Part shown: in pieces, positions 11,766 to 21,500 of the stretch
Position numbering within the stretch: position 1 is the first letter of the stretch
How the letters are laid out: every line of letters begins with the position of its first letter
From: Palaemon carinicauda
Lineage: Eukaryota; Arthropoda; Malacostraca; Decapoda; Palaemonidae
NCBI RefSeq assembly: GCF_036898095.1
Contig: NC_090751.1
Coordinates: forward strand, 75,691,797-75,755,796
Direction: 5' to 3'
Length of the DNA: 64,000 nt
Program-made: the position numbers and the translations under genes
The notes under the pieces: model-generated
Told to the model about the DNA's origin: nothing
The model's input: only the letters and a program-made list of their open reading frames with translations
The model's database searches: none

Positions 11766-12692
11766 AGTGCTTCCGGTGGGAGGAAGACTCCGCCACTTCC
11801 AGGATCGCTGGACCTTCGACTCCTGGGCACACAGCATCATCAAGAAAGGTCTGGGCTGGAGCTGGGCGCAACCACCCCCAACCTTCCAGCAATTCTTCCA
11901 ACGTTCAACCCCCCTCCTGGAAGAATATGTGCTAGACCTCTTGAAAAAGAAGGTGATAAGAAGGGTGAAGTCCACAAGATTCCAAGGGAGACTGTTTTGT
12001 GTTCCCAAGAAAGACTCAGACAGACTCAGAGTCATTCTGGACTTATCCCCCCTCAACGTATTCATATCGAACGACAAGTTCAAGATGCTGACTCTTCAAC
12101 AGATCAGAACCCTCCTGCCTCGAGGGTCTTTCACGGTCTCGATAGACCTGGCGGACGCATACTGGCACATACCAATGAACCATCACGCTTCCTCCTACCT
12201 AGGATTCCGACTCCAACGGAAAAGCTATGCCTTCCGGGCCATGCCCTTCGGACTCAACGTGGCCCCTCGGATATTCACAAAGCTAGCGGACGCAGTAGTA
12301 CAACAGCTCCGCATCCGAAACGTCCAGGTGATGGCCTACCTCGACGACTGGCTAGTGTGGGCGCCCTCGCCCGAGGATTGTATAGAATCCTGCAGAAAAG
12401 TTACCCAGTTTCTCGAACACCTGGGATTCCAGATAAACGCGAAAAAGTCTCGCCTATCTCCAGCTCAGAAGTTCCAATGGTTAGGCATCCACTGGAATCT
12501 TCAGTCACACCGCCTTTCCATTCCAGCAAAGAAAAGGAAGGAAATAGCAGGGTCCGTCAAGCGACTGTTAAAATCCAAACGGATCTCGAGACGCCAGCAG
12601 GAACAAGTTCTAGGCTCTCTACAGTTTGCCTCGATCACAAACCCAGTGCTTCGTGCACAGCTAAAGGATGCAGCGGGAGTCTGGAGACCTCA
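11446..12692 (+). pseudogene. DIRS-B reverse transcriptase (fused to the wrong frame downstream)
   Basis: Open frame +1 to Gag, overlapping its tail. RT motifs are intact: DLSPLN, SIDLADAYWHIPMNHH, MPFGLNVAPRIF and catalytic YLDD near 12340. After RISRRQQEQVLGSLQF the RNase H should follow in frame, but 27 bases present in DIRS-A are replaced by one, so the RT frame runs on through the RNase H region in a non-homologous frame before meeting the recombinase. Confidence 0.87.
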
Positions 12693-13579
12693 AGAGACGG
12701 CTCCCAAGCAGACTTCGACTTCTTCTAAAGCCGTGGTCAGAAGCGAGGGCCCTAAAAAGGTCCCTTCCTCTCCAACACCCACCTCCATCTCTCAACATCC
12801 ATACGGACGCTTCATTGGAGGGTTGGGGAGGTCACTCCCACCAACAACAGGCTCAAGGCACTTGGTCTCCCCTATTCAAGACGTTTCACATCAACATCTT
12901 GGAGGCCATGGCGGTTCTTCTGACGCTGAAGAAACTCTCCCCGCCCCCGTCGATACACATTCGCCTGACCCTGGACAGCTCTGTGGTAGTGCGTTGTCTC
13001 AATCGCCAGGGCTCAAGATCGCCCAAGATAAATCAGGTGCTCCTGACAATCTTCCGTCTGGCAGAAAGGAAGAAATGGCACCTGTCTGCAGTTCACCTAC
13101 AAGGATTCCGCAATGTGACAGCGGATGCTCTATCTCGGACAAACCCGATAGAGTCGGAATGGTCTCTAGACACAAGATCATTCTCCTTCATCTCTCACAG
13201 AGTCCCAGAACTCCAGATCGACCTCTTCGCAACGAGCGACAACCATCAACTTCCTCGATATGTAGCCCCGTACGAGGACCCCAAAGCGGAAGCGGTGGAC
13301 GCCATGACCTTGGATTGGAACAGATGGGCCAAGATTTACCTGTTCCCTCCCACCAATCTTCTGCTGAAAGTCCTCTCCAAATTGAGAACCTTCAAAGGGA
13401 CAGCAGCTCTAGTGGCTCCCAAGTGGCCCCGCAGCAACTGGTATCCCTTGATCCTGGAGATGCAGCCAACGCTGATCCCCCTCCCGGACCCAGTTCTCTC
13501 CCAGCAAATACAGAAGTCGACTGTCTTCGCTTCATCATCGAAAATCAAGGACCTTCATCTCATGATTTTCTCACCCTAG
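12693..13579 (+). pseudogene. DIRS-B RNase H domain, out of frame with RT
   Basis: Frame 2 carries HTDASLEGWGGH, EAMAVLLTLKK, LDSSVVVRCLN and NVTADALSR: the D-E-D-D acidic residues of RNase H in order. A conserved connection region (FATSDN, APKWPRSNWY) follows, ending TAG 13577. The domain is intact but no longer translated with the RT because of the upstream deletion. Confidence 0.85.
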
Positions 13580-14550
13580 CCGGTAAGAAAAGGTTTGGGA
13601 TTTCGAAGAAGAGTCTAGACTTCCTCGAGGAATACAAGACCGAATCAACGAGAAGGCAATACGAATCGTCTTGGAGGAAATGGGTCTCCTTCGTCAAGGC
13701 AAAGAACCCCTCGAAAATCACCATAGATTTTTGCATGTCCTTCTTCATTCACCTTCATAGACAAGGCTTGGCAGCCAACACGATTTCTACTTGCAAATCG
13801 GCCTTGACCAGACCTTTGTCATACGCCTTCCAAATAGATCTGTCTAGCGACATCTTCAACAAACTACCGAAGGCCTGTGCCCGTTTACGACCGGCACCCC
13901 CTCCGAGACCAATCACTTGGTCTCTAGACAAAGTTCTCCACTTCGCCTCCAACTTGGACAATGATTCATGCCCTCTTAAGGACCTGACTCAGAAAGTTAT
14001 ATTTCTCTTCGCTCTAGCTTCGGGAGCCCGAGTCAGCGAAATAGTGGCACTATCTAGAGAAGAGGGACATATCGTTTTCAATGATTCAGGAGACCTCTCC
14101 CTCTTCCCTGATCCGACGTTTCTCGCAAAGAACGAATTACCTACCAAACGATGGGGCCCGTGGAGGATATGCCCCTTGAAGGAAGATGCCTCTCTATGTC
14201 CAGTAGAGAGCCTTAAGGTCTATCTTCATAGAACTTCAAACTTTGGTGGAGGCCAACTATTCAAAGGAGAAACATCGGGCAGCGACCTGTCACTGAAACA
14301 ATTGAGAGCAAAAATCACCTACTTCATTCGCAGAGCGGATCCAGACAGTACACCCGCTGGTCATGATCCTAGGAAAGTCGCTTCGTCTCTGAATTTCTTT
14401 CAGAGTATGGATTTCGAAAGCCTCAAGAACTATACAGGCTGGAAATCCTCGCGTGTTTTCTTTAAACATTATGCGAAACAAGTGCACGAAGTGAAACATT
14501 TTGTGGTAGCCGCAGGTAGTGTTATGAAACCTGCTCTGAACTCTGCTTAG
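13516..14550 (+). CDS. DIRS-B tyrosine recombinase
   Basis: Uninterrupted frame from VDCLRF to TAG 14548, about 344 residues. The N-terminal DNA-binding half has STRRQYESSWRKW and GLAANTISTCKSAL. The catalytic half has Arg in ASGARVSEIVAL (~14025), the H-x-x-R motif HDPRK (~14360) and the Tyr nucleophile in VFFKHYAKQ (~14470). The enzyme would insert the circular cDNA by strand exchange without a target duplication. The same frame stays open upstream through RT and RNase H, so the true N-terminus is uncertain. It is the only recombinase here with all catalytic residues and no stop. Confidence 0.88.
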   Translation, partial: VDCLRFIIENQGPSSHDFLTLAGKKRFGISKKSLDFLEEYKTESTRRQYESSWRKWVSFVKAKNPSKITIDFCMSFFIHLHRQGLAANTISTCKSALTRPLSYAFQIDLSSDIFNKLPKACARLRPAPPPRPITWSLDKVLHFASNLDNDSCPLKDLTQKVIFLFALASGARVSEIVALSREEGHIVFNDSGDLSLFPDPTFLAKNELPTKRWGPWRICPLKEDASLCPVESLKVYLHRTSNFGGGQLFKGETSGSDLSLKQLRAKITYFIRRADPDSTPAGHDPRKVASSLNFFQSMDFESLKNYTGWKSSRVFFKHYAKQVHEVKHFVVAAGSVMKPALNSA

Positions 14551-15356
14551 AACAGTGAGTTATTAGGGACTCTAACTCGTCGGGTGCCTATGTTGACCCT
14601 CAAGTGATACGTAGTGAAGCAGAAACCACCTTGTGTTTTCTTTAACTGTTCTTACCTCAGGTGAAATGTCATAGTAGATTACCACATGAGTGCTACATGC
14701 CACGTGCAAGACGTGTATTACATAAAGATTAACGTTCCGTAGAACGAGTGCCTACTAATACTTGATTCTTCCCTTTCAGACTCAAGAGCACGCCTTTATG
14801 ACTATGTACATTTTTATCAATATAAATGTTTTTTACTATTTATTGCATGACATGTATTGATTTACCTGCAATTATATAATAAAATGTCTATTTTATTACT
14901 TGTGCGTCTCCCTTGCTCCTTTCTTACTATGAAATATACTAATTGTCATAGTTTTATTACCCTTTATTCTTGGTTAAGGAAAATGCCAGGATTTACTCCG
15001 GGCATTTATTTATATAGAGCAAGTAAGTTTCCTTAGCGAATACTTACTCAATTATGAAGATGAGTCAACTCCATACACGAAGTGTTCAACCACCACTTCT
15101 TCAAGTTTGTTTCGACGCGAATACCAAATCGCTCTGACTTATCTTATGGATCTCATTGTTCCTTCAGCCTATATGAATAGCCTTCCCATGACCACTTTGA
15201 TCTTAGCATAGCCCGTGGGGACTTCCATGCCAGGGGGGCAGGAAGGCAACTGCCTCACGGTAGCTCTAGTATAGACCACTATGCTTTCGGCTCAATGTTT
15301 TAGCACTCACTTATAAAGGGAAAAAGTCTACCACGATACACTAATTCTCTGGTACT
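14551..15356 (+). other. DIRS-B 3' region with possible poly(A) signal
   Basis: No ORF of note. AATAAA at 14878-14883 is the best polyadenylation signal. Sequence just after the recombinase stop (TAGGGACTCTAACTC, CGGGTGCC) is shared with the inverse of DIRS-E near 31215, marking it as element sequence. Confidence 0.6.
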
Positions 15357-15452
15357 CTTCCATCAGGACGCCATGGCTTGAGCCCAAAAAACTGATTTTG
15401 AGCGAAGCGAAAAATCTATTTTTGGGTGAGATAGCCATGGCGTCCTGATGGA
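15357..15452 (+). repeat. DIRS-B internal complementary region
   Basis: TCCATCAGGACGCCATGGCT + TGAGCCCAAAAAA is the complement of the left terminus. GATTTTGAGCGAAGCG through GGCGTCCTGATGGA is the complement of the right terminus. The two meet at AAAAAACTGATTTTG, the predicted circle junction. Confidence 0.88.
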
Positions 15453-15522
15453 CCCACCCTGTCTGTTATCAGGTCCCGCCCTGCGCCGCTGTATCATGGT
15501 GATGAGCGAGCTCCAGACTTTC

Positions 15523-15905
15523 GGAATGAGGACGGACGTGACGTCATCAAAAGCAATGGCGTCCGTCTGTTTACATCGCGAGTACCGATATCGCCACATC
15601 TAGATCGGCTGCGGCTCAGCTCCCAGCCACTCCCTGTCCGCCATATTGAAGCGTTAACTCTATATGGGGTGCAGATAGCTATGTGGCACGTTTATACATG
15701 CGTGTCCCCTGTTGATACACGATGTCTTAAGGGGAAACCCTTAGGATACTCGCTCCAGAAGTTAGAATTCTGTGATAACCTGTGGTTTAATTCTCTGGGA
15801 AAATCCTAGTAGTGATTACCCAAGGAAGCTACCAAAAAGGATACTTCCATCAGGACGCCATGGCTATCTCACCCAAAAATAGATTTTTCGCTTCGCTCAA
15901 AATCC
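15523..15905 (+). repeat. DIRS-B right inverted terminal repeat
   Basis: Inverse of 7219-7573 plus the extra terminal ~35 bp ending CTTCGCTCAAAATCC. The following GTTTTATATAAC is T1 sequence. Confidence 0.9.
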
Positions 15906-17283
15906 GTTTTATATAACTATTTTTGTTAAAATAAGATTTTTTGCTAAAATCTCCATCAGACCAACAGATCATCCGATATAATTTTCTTTCTTCTTTTTAG
16001 GCCGTACGACCGTGTTGGCTATATTTTGGGCATGACTGCATTTTGTAAATAAATCATGAATAGTTTAAGGAGTTTTATTTGTACTTCTAATGGGAATTTA
16101 TAGAAGTAAAGTGAACATAATTCATTTATCCTTTAAAATAATTACTACATGTTGCCAAACAAATAGTAGTAAAGATGATAATGCAATGATGGAATGATAC
16201 CATACTTTATCTTTAGCTTCAACATCGGCAATAACATACCCAGTTGCCATAATTTGTCAGCTTAATGAAATAACCTATCATCTAATATTAAACTTAATTT
16301 CTGAGGAGGCCATGGCTTACTGCACAGTGAAAAAAACATGACAAAGACTTTATGAATGGCGGAACGATACATAAATGTGGGTGGGGTATCTGTGCTAGCG
16401 TAGTAATACTACTGTAGCAGTAGTGCCGCAACAGTAGTATACATGAATTAAACGTTTAGGCCAACTGCTGAGATCCTTGAGGATCATTTAGCACTTCTTA
16501 CAACTACTCGAGAATTGAGTTTTTATAGCCAGAATTTAAATTTTATAATCCAACAATGCCCATGATAGCCTTCAGTGTTATCCTGAATTATAACAAGGCC
16601 AAAGTGGGTGGAGCCTCATGAAGTCATCATTCTGACGATAATTATTGGTGAAGGCTTTTTTTTTCAGTAAATATGTAGGTAGATAGACAATAAATAAAAA
16701 TTGCTTGACATTGGATATAGCAATCATCAAATCAAGCTTGTCTACTACGTTTTTGAAAATTACCAACTATTCCCTACACCTTGTCAATCTGATTGTGACC
16801 TATAAAGTAGACCGTAATTTCTTAGGAAACTTATTTTGGGAGTTAGACTTATAATCGAAGTGTTTTTGTATTTATTAACATATTTTGTTGGTTTGTTCAT
16901 TATGACAATTATCAGTGGAGAGGTTTCAGAGTTCATAAAGGTGTAATGCTTTGCTTTTATTTAAACTTTTGTGTCATTGTTGGCAGAGGTATAGCCTTCG
17001 TTACGTATAGCCAATCATCGATCGAGAAAGAGGAAAGAAATACCGTCATAAGGTACGTAACGAGTGCATTCGAAACCTTTTCTCTGAGTAAGTTGGCCCG
17101 TCTTCAAAAAACGTCATTTTTACATTATAAGTACCAAATTTATTCAACCTACGTAATGCAGAATATAGTCAAAATTTATGTGTAGATATAATGTGCATTC
17201 TGAATAAGCTTTATATTTATGAAATTCATAGATAAAAAATTATTGCGAAAAAAAACGTGTTACAGAGGCCCTGAATCTCATAG
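15906..17283. other. T1 right arm, no gene seen
   Basis: AT-rich, with ORFs of at most 79 codons (16946-17185) lacking any known motif. No DDE transposase pattern could be recognised in either arm or across the joined arms. The right TIR occupies 17248-17283. Confidence 0.6.
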
Positions 17284-17285
17284 TA

Positions 17286-17590
17286 GGGTATATTTAACTA
17301 CAGTGGATATTCCCAGAGAATTGAACTAAAGGTTATTACAGAATTCTAACTTCTGGTGCGAGTACCCTAAAGGTTTCCCTCTAGGATATCGTATATCAGC
17401 AGGGGACGCATGTATTAACACGCCACATAGCTATCTGCACCCCATATAGAGTTAACACTTCGATATACAAAGGTGGCTGAGAAACTGAGGAGCCATTCCA
17501 AAGTTACTCTCATCCGTGGCTACTTTTGGTACTTGAGACGTAAACAAACGGGCGCCTTTGCTAAATGACGTCACGTCCGTCCTCATCCTT
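17286..17590 (+). repeat. DIRS-C left terminal repeat, continuation after T1
   Basis: Resumes the repeat begun at 6555-6609: CCCAGAGAATTGAACTAAAG, ATCAGCAGGGGACGCATG, GACGTCACGTCCGTCCTCAT. Closest to the DIRS-B and DIRS-E repeats but clearly diverged. Confidence 0.8.
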
Positions 17591-17658
17591 TCGCCTCTAG
17601 CTTCTACGCTAAGTCGGATTTTTCCCAAGTGACTTCTTTATCTGCTTACATCGCTGTA

Positions 17659-17694
17659 ATGTCGCAGCCTTCAGCCTCGCCTTCTTCTGGAAAG
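17659..17694 (+). pseudogene. DIRS-C exon 1 remnant (MSQPSASPSSGK)
   Basis: Same twelve residues as DIRS-B exon 1 with several silent differences, followed by TTGAGTACC. No exon 2 exists in this copy, so it cannot make a protein. The silent differences suggest this short exon was under selection while the family was active. Confidence 0.72.
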
Positions 17695-19540
17695 TTGAGT
17701 ACCAGGTCCTAGCATTGTTTAAATAAGCTCTAGCCGTAAAGTAACTTCTACTTCTCGTAAAATATTGTGTTTTGTGGCAGAGCTGTGCCGATACCGGACG
17801 CGCCATTTTACGGCACCGCTGTTCAGGTTGCATGCTTTATTTAGTTAGCCAGAACAGCCTACTCCGGCCCTTTAACTAATTAATATTATTAGTTATTTAG
17901 TCTTCACAGCTAGGGAATCATTATATCGTGTTTTAGCGCTCATCAGACTACGGTCGCTGTTCGACCCCATACTAGATCGCTAGCTTAGCCCCTAGGCTGG
18001 ACAGCCTAGTGCTTGGTTTCGAGCATGATATATATTAGTGTTCCTAAGTTAAGTTATGAAGATTGTGGCATTATTAAACATACTATTTACTGTGATGTAA
18101 GTGTTTTCGCCTTCGGGGACCATATAAGGGACTGAGTTGATTGTGTATCAATCCCCTCCTAACCTAATGTAGGAACCCTTGTATGCTCCCTATTCCCCCT
18201 GCCTGCGGGTAATTCCCTCTGGGTAGACTTGCTTTCCCTTCTATATAGGGGGATCTCGTCTACAACCAGAGTATTTATCGCTTCTCTGCCTACCCTAAGG
18301 GAATGAACCTCCCTTAGGGTCGTGCCTGAGACCTTAGGAAGGGCTCTGCCCTTCCTCCAGTTACACTTGGTTGGGTTACCCTTCCTCCCTGCAACTAACG
18401 ATGTGTCTTTGAGACTTTCCTAGCCTAGGAGTTAGTCCTCCTACTCTAGGTTAAGCTCTGGGGGTAGACTCTGTCTTATTATAGTTTGGGACAGTACATT
18501 AGTACTGTACTTGATCTGGGCAACCTATCCTAGGTTAGGGAGCGTTCTTCCTTGTCTTGGTGGCCGCTCTCATACAGAGTCTCTCCATTTAGAAAGACCC
18601 CTTCTTCTCCCTCCCCACCTATCCCTTTGGTGTAGGCCTGCCTACACACCTCTGTTCTTAGTCCTACAACACCTCCCTTGGGTGGAGCGGTAGGGCTAGC
18701 CTTGTTCTCCTGCTGAGCTGGCCTCTCTGGTACATATACCCTTCATAGCGTTCTATGGGGGTAGTTGCCGGCGACGGTCCTGCCGGCGGGGGATTCCCCC
18801 CTCATTGAGTGCCCTCTTTCCCTCCCTTGGGTTACCTCAGGCTCCCGGCCACCTGCCGGCTCCCTGCCGCCGGATGTTAGGAGTATCCACTCCTATCATG
18901 AGTGCACTCTCTCCGGAGGGATGCCGGAGGGGTATAGGATTTTACCCCTTCCATCCCTCCTTACCTTTCTCTCTTTCTATCTTGGTGCTGGTCCCTTGCC
19001 GTCTCTACCGCCGGCAATAACCGCCACTACCTCAGGTGACCTTCATTCATAAGATGCCTTCTCCCTCTAAGACGTCAGCCTACTAAGTACCGGAGGCTGC
19101 CGCCTTCCGTCGACATACCGCCGACGTCCCACCCCTTATATTTACCTAGTAACAGCCGGCCGACTTTCAGAGTCTGCCGCCCACATGCCAGTATTGATTG
19201 CCGTCAATCTAGGTATACACCCATATACAGTATATATATCTCTTATGAATTGATCCAAGGCTCACCATGCCGTCAGCCTTCGGCTGCCGGAGCCGCCCCT
19301 GCCGGCGATCCGCCGCTGTGCCAGCGGTCGCCACTGTGGTATTATCCATCTCAGTTACTCAGTGTGTCTGCCTTGATGCCTTCCACCCTGCAGGACCGGC
19401 CTCCGGTGTTCCGTCGGTCTGCCGGCGCCCTCATGAGACGCTAAGGGACATGTACCCCTTCCCTGGCTGCCGGCAACATGCCGACAGTCAATATGTTGCA
19501 GCCAGATAGCCTGGCCACTTCCATATAGGTATTGTTATAC
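17695..19540 (+). other. DIRS-C intron fragment with CCGGC-rich block
   Basis: Related to the DIRS-B intron (GTTATGAAGATTGTGGCATT, GTGTTTTCGCCTTC). GC-rich CCGGC repeats lie at 18760-19470. It ends abruptly near 19540, where the element's right terminus follows directly. No ORF worth reporting. Confidence 0.7.
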
Positions 19541-19572
19541 CATCCAAAAATAGTTGCTTCGCTTAAAATCTG

Positions 19573-20516
19573 TTTTTCACTTCGCTCAAAATCCATTTTT
19601 TGGGCTCAGGCCATGTCGTCGTGATGGAAGTGTACCAGAGCATTAATGTATCTGTGGATTTCAATAGTGCCGTTCATCTCGAGCTAAATCTTTCCTCTCC
19701 GGTCTTTAGACCTAGAGACACTTGATGTTACTGTTATACATCAATCAGCTGATCATGAAATATGTCAGTGCTGCCTGCCCCCTACAGGGAAGAGTCAGGG
19801 TAGACTCAAGGAAAAAACCCGAGGATTGTTAGTTCAAGGAACAATCTAGCAAAAAGTTTGTATATTAGTGTTAACATATACAGTACGTAAAGCATAGTCT
19901 GTACTAGGATGGTATTAGTTTGGACAGGTTACTGTACCTCCCGGGTCTGTCGATGAAGAGACAGACAGGTTTATATACGTGTAAGAAACCTTAAACAGTA
20001 AAATGAACAATCTAGTACAACAAGATCTTACCTGTTTGCCTGGAACAAAAGGAATCTTAATTCTGGTATTTACTTAAATATCAAAAAGAGTCAAGGATGC
20101 TCCGACTTATACATATAATGAAATATTTAGGGCGAAAGAGACGCAAATATTCGTTCTATTGTTTATTACAAAAATAAAAATCATGGTTGTAAACAATTAC
20201 AATGTATGCTGAATAATTCTGCATAAAAGCATAAACAGTAATAACAGGAATAAATAGGGTTTACCTGAAAAGGAAAACATTAGCCACTCTAAAGGAAATA
20301 TGAAATTTCACTATACATTCTGTTGTTACTAAGAACACTGTGCATATAGGAATGCCTGGCAATTGTGTCAGTTTATTATGCTTAATGTCACCTGTGTAGG
20401 GAGAACAGTTTATAGTGTTATCACTTGAACACAAAACTCAACATGATATGTCTTACGAGTCTATCATGTACACCCTTCACTATAAGTCCCGAATAGTGCA
20501 CTGTTCTTCGCAGTAA
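19573..20516 (-). other. DIRS-D ICR (second part) and 3' region
   Basis: 19573-19634 completes the DIRS-D ICR (CTTCGCTCAAAATCCATTTT, GGGCTCAGGCCATGTCGTC). Beyond it is the AT-rich 3' region, parallel to that of DIRS-E (TAAGTCCCGAATAGTGCACT near 20483). No gene. Confidence 0.65.
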
Positions 20517-21500
20517 TCAAGCAGCGGGTTTTATTACACTGCCCGCCGCCACCACATAAAATCTAATTTCTTGTAATTGCTTCGCATAGTGCTTGAAGAA
20601 GACCCTCGAGGACTTCCATCCAGTATAAGCACAAAGACTTTCAAACAATATCGTTTGGAAGAAATTCAGAGACAAGGCAACTTTCCTCAGAACATGACCT
20701 GCGGGTGTACTGTCTGGATCCGCTCTGCGAATGAAGTAGGTGATTTTCACCCTAATCTGTTTCAAGGGTAACGTTGAACCGGATGTCTATCCCCTGAAAA
20801 GCTGACCTCCCTTAAAGTCTGAAGTTCTACGAAGATAGACCTTTAGGCATTCCACTGGGCAGAGGGATGCTTCTTCCTTCAGAGGGCAGATTCTCCAGGG
20901 ACCCCATTTCTTAGTGGGCAGCTCGTTCTTGGCGAAAACATCGGGTCCGGAAAGAGGTTCAGTTCTCCATTGTCTGTGAACTGAATGTGGCCATCATCCC
21001 TCGAGAGGGCCACTATTTCGCTAACTCTGGCTCCCGAGGCTAGTGCAAATAAGAATATCACCTTCTGAGTCAAGTCTTTCAGCGAGCAATCCTCATTGTT
21101 CAGGGTTGAGGCTAAATGAAGAACTTTGTCCAAAGACCATGAAATGGGCTTAGGAGGAGCTGCGGGCCAAAGTTTTGCGCAGGCTTTAGGGATCTTGTTT
21201 AAGATTTCATTGGAAAAGTCTACCTGCAAGGCGTAAAGTATTGGTCTGGACAGTGCAGATTTACATGTAGTAATCGTATTGGCTGCTATACCTTGTTCAT
21301 GAAGATGGATGAAGAAGGACAAACAGAAGTCCGTAGAAATCTCCTTAGGTTTCTTCGCCTTGACAAAGGACACACATTTCTTCCAGGAAGACTCATATTG
21401 TCTTCTTGTTGACTTTGACTTGTATTCTTCTAGGAAGTTGATACTGTCCCTAGAAATCCCAAACCGTTTCTTGACCGCTTAGGCGAGAAAATCGTGAGAT
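20517..21500 (-). pseudogene. DIRS-D tyrosine recombinase
   Basis: Reading down from about 21500: RRQYESSWKK, FFIHLHEQGIAANTIT, GARVSEIVALS with the first Arg, then a break near 20880. A second piece at 20517-20765 carries HVLRK (H-x-x-R retained) and VFFKHYAKQ with the Tyr. A stop near 21480 and a shift near 20880 break it. Confidence 0.85.

Larger units (their letters stand above)
7219..15905 (+). mobile_element. DIRS-B: near-complete DIRS-like retrotransposon with intron
   Basis: Complete from left terminus (TTTTTGGGCTCAAGCC) to right terminus (CGCTCAAAATCC). It holds inverted repeats of at least 340 bp that look identical by eye, exon 1, a 2.1-kb intron, Gag-like, RT, RNase H, an intact recombinase, a 3' region with AATAAA, and an ICR. 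It is the youngest-looking element here and also the most deeply nested (inside T1). No target duplication is visible, as expected of recombinase-mediated insertion. A 7-bp deletion in Gag and a 26-bp net deletion between RT and RNase H indicate a non-autonomous copy. Confidence 0.92.
6610..17283. mobile_element. T1: ~2-kb TIR DNA transposon, TA target duplication, split by DIRS-B
   Basis: Terminal inverted repeats of about 35 bp begin CTATGAGATTCAGGGCCTCT at 6610 and are mirrored at 17248-17283. TA flanks both ends (6608-6609 and 17284-17285). Removing T1 rebuilds a continuous DIRS terminal repeat (AGCTTCC-TA-GGGTATATTTAAC, compare 6147-6160), which confirms the boundaries. Without DIRS-B it is about 1,990 bp. 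A TA duplication suggests Tc1/mariner or another TA-targeting superfamily. I see no transposase, so it is probably non-autonomous. Confidence 0.8.
6555..19572 (+). mobile_element. DIRS-C: internally deleted DIRS inserted in the ICR of DIRS-D
   Basis: Left terminus TTTTTTGGGCTCAAGCC at 6555. Its terminal repeat is interrupted at 6608 by T1 and resumes at 17286. Exon 1 (17659-17694) and part of the intron follow, then sequence jumps near 19540 to a short right terminus (GCTTCGCTTAAAATCTG). No Gag, RT or recombinase remains, so its net length is about 2.3 kb and it must have been mobilised in trans or deleted after insertion. Confidence 0.75.

Noticed and set aside
11446..14550. A single 1,034-residue RT-recombinase fusion protein in DIRS-B
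   Set aside because: The middle 300 residues are the wrong frame of the RNase H region, entered through a 26-bp net deletion; DIRS-A and DIRS-E show RT and RNase H in one frame.
16946..17185. 79-codon ORF in T1 as a transposase fragment
   Set aside because: No DDE, helix-turn-helix or zinc motif, and not extended across the T1 arms.
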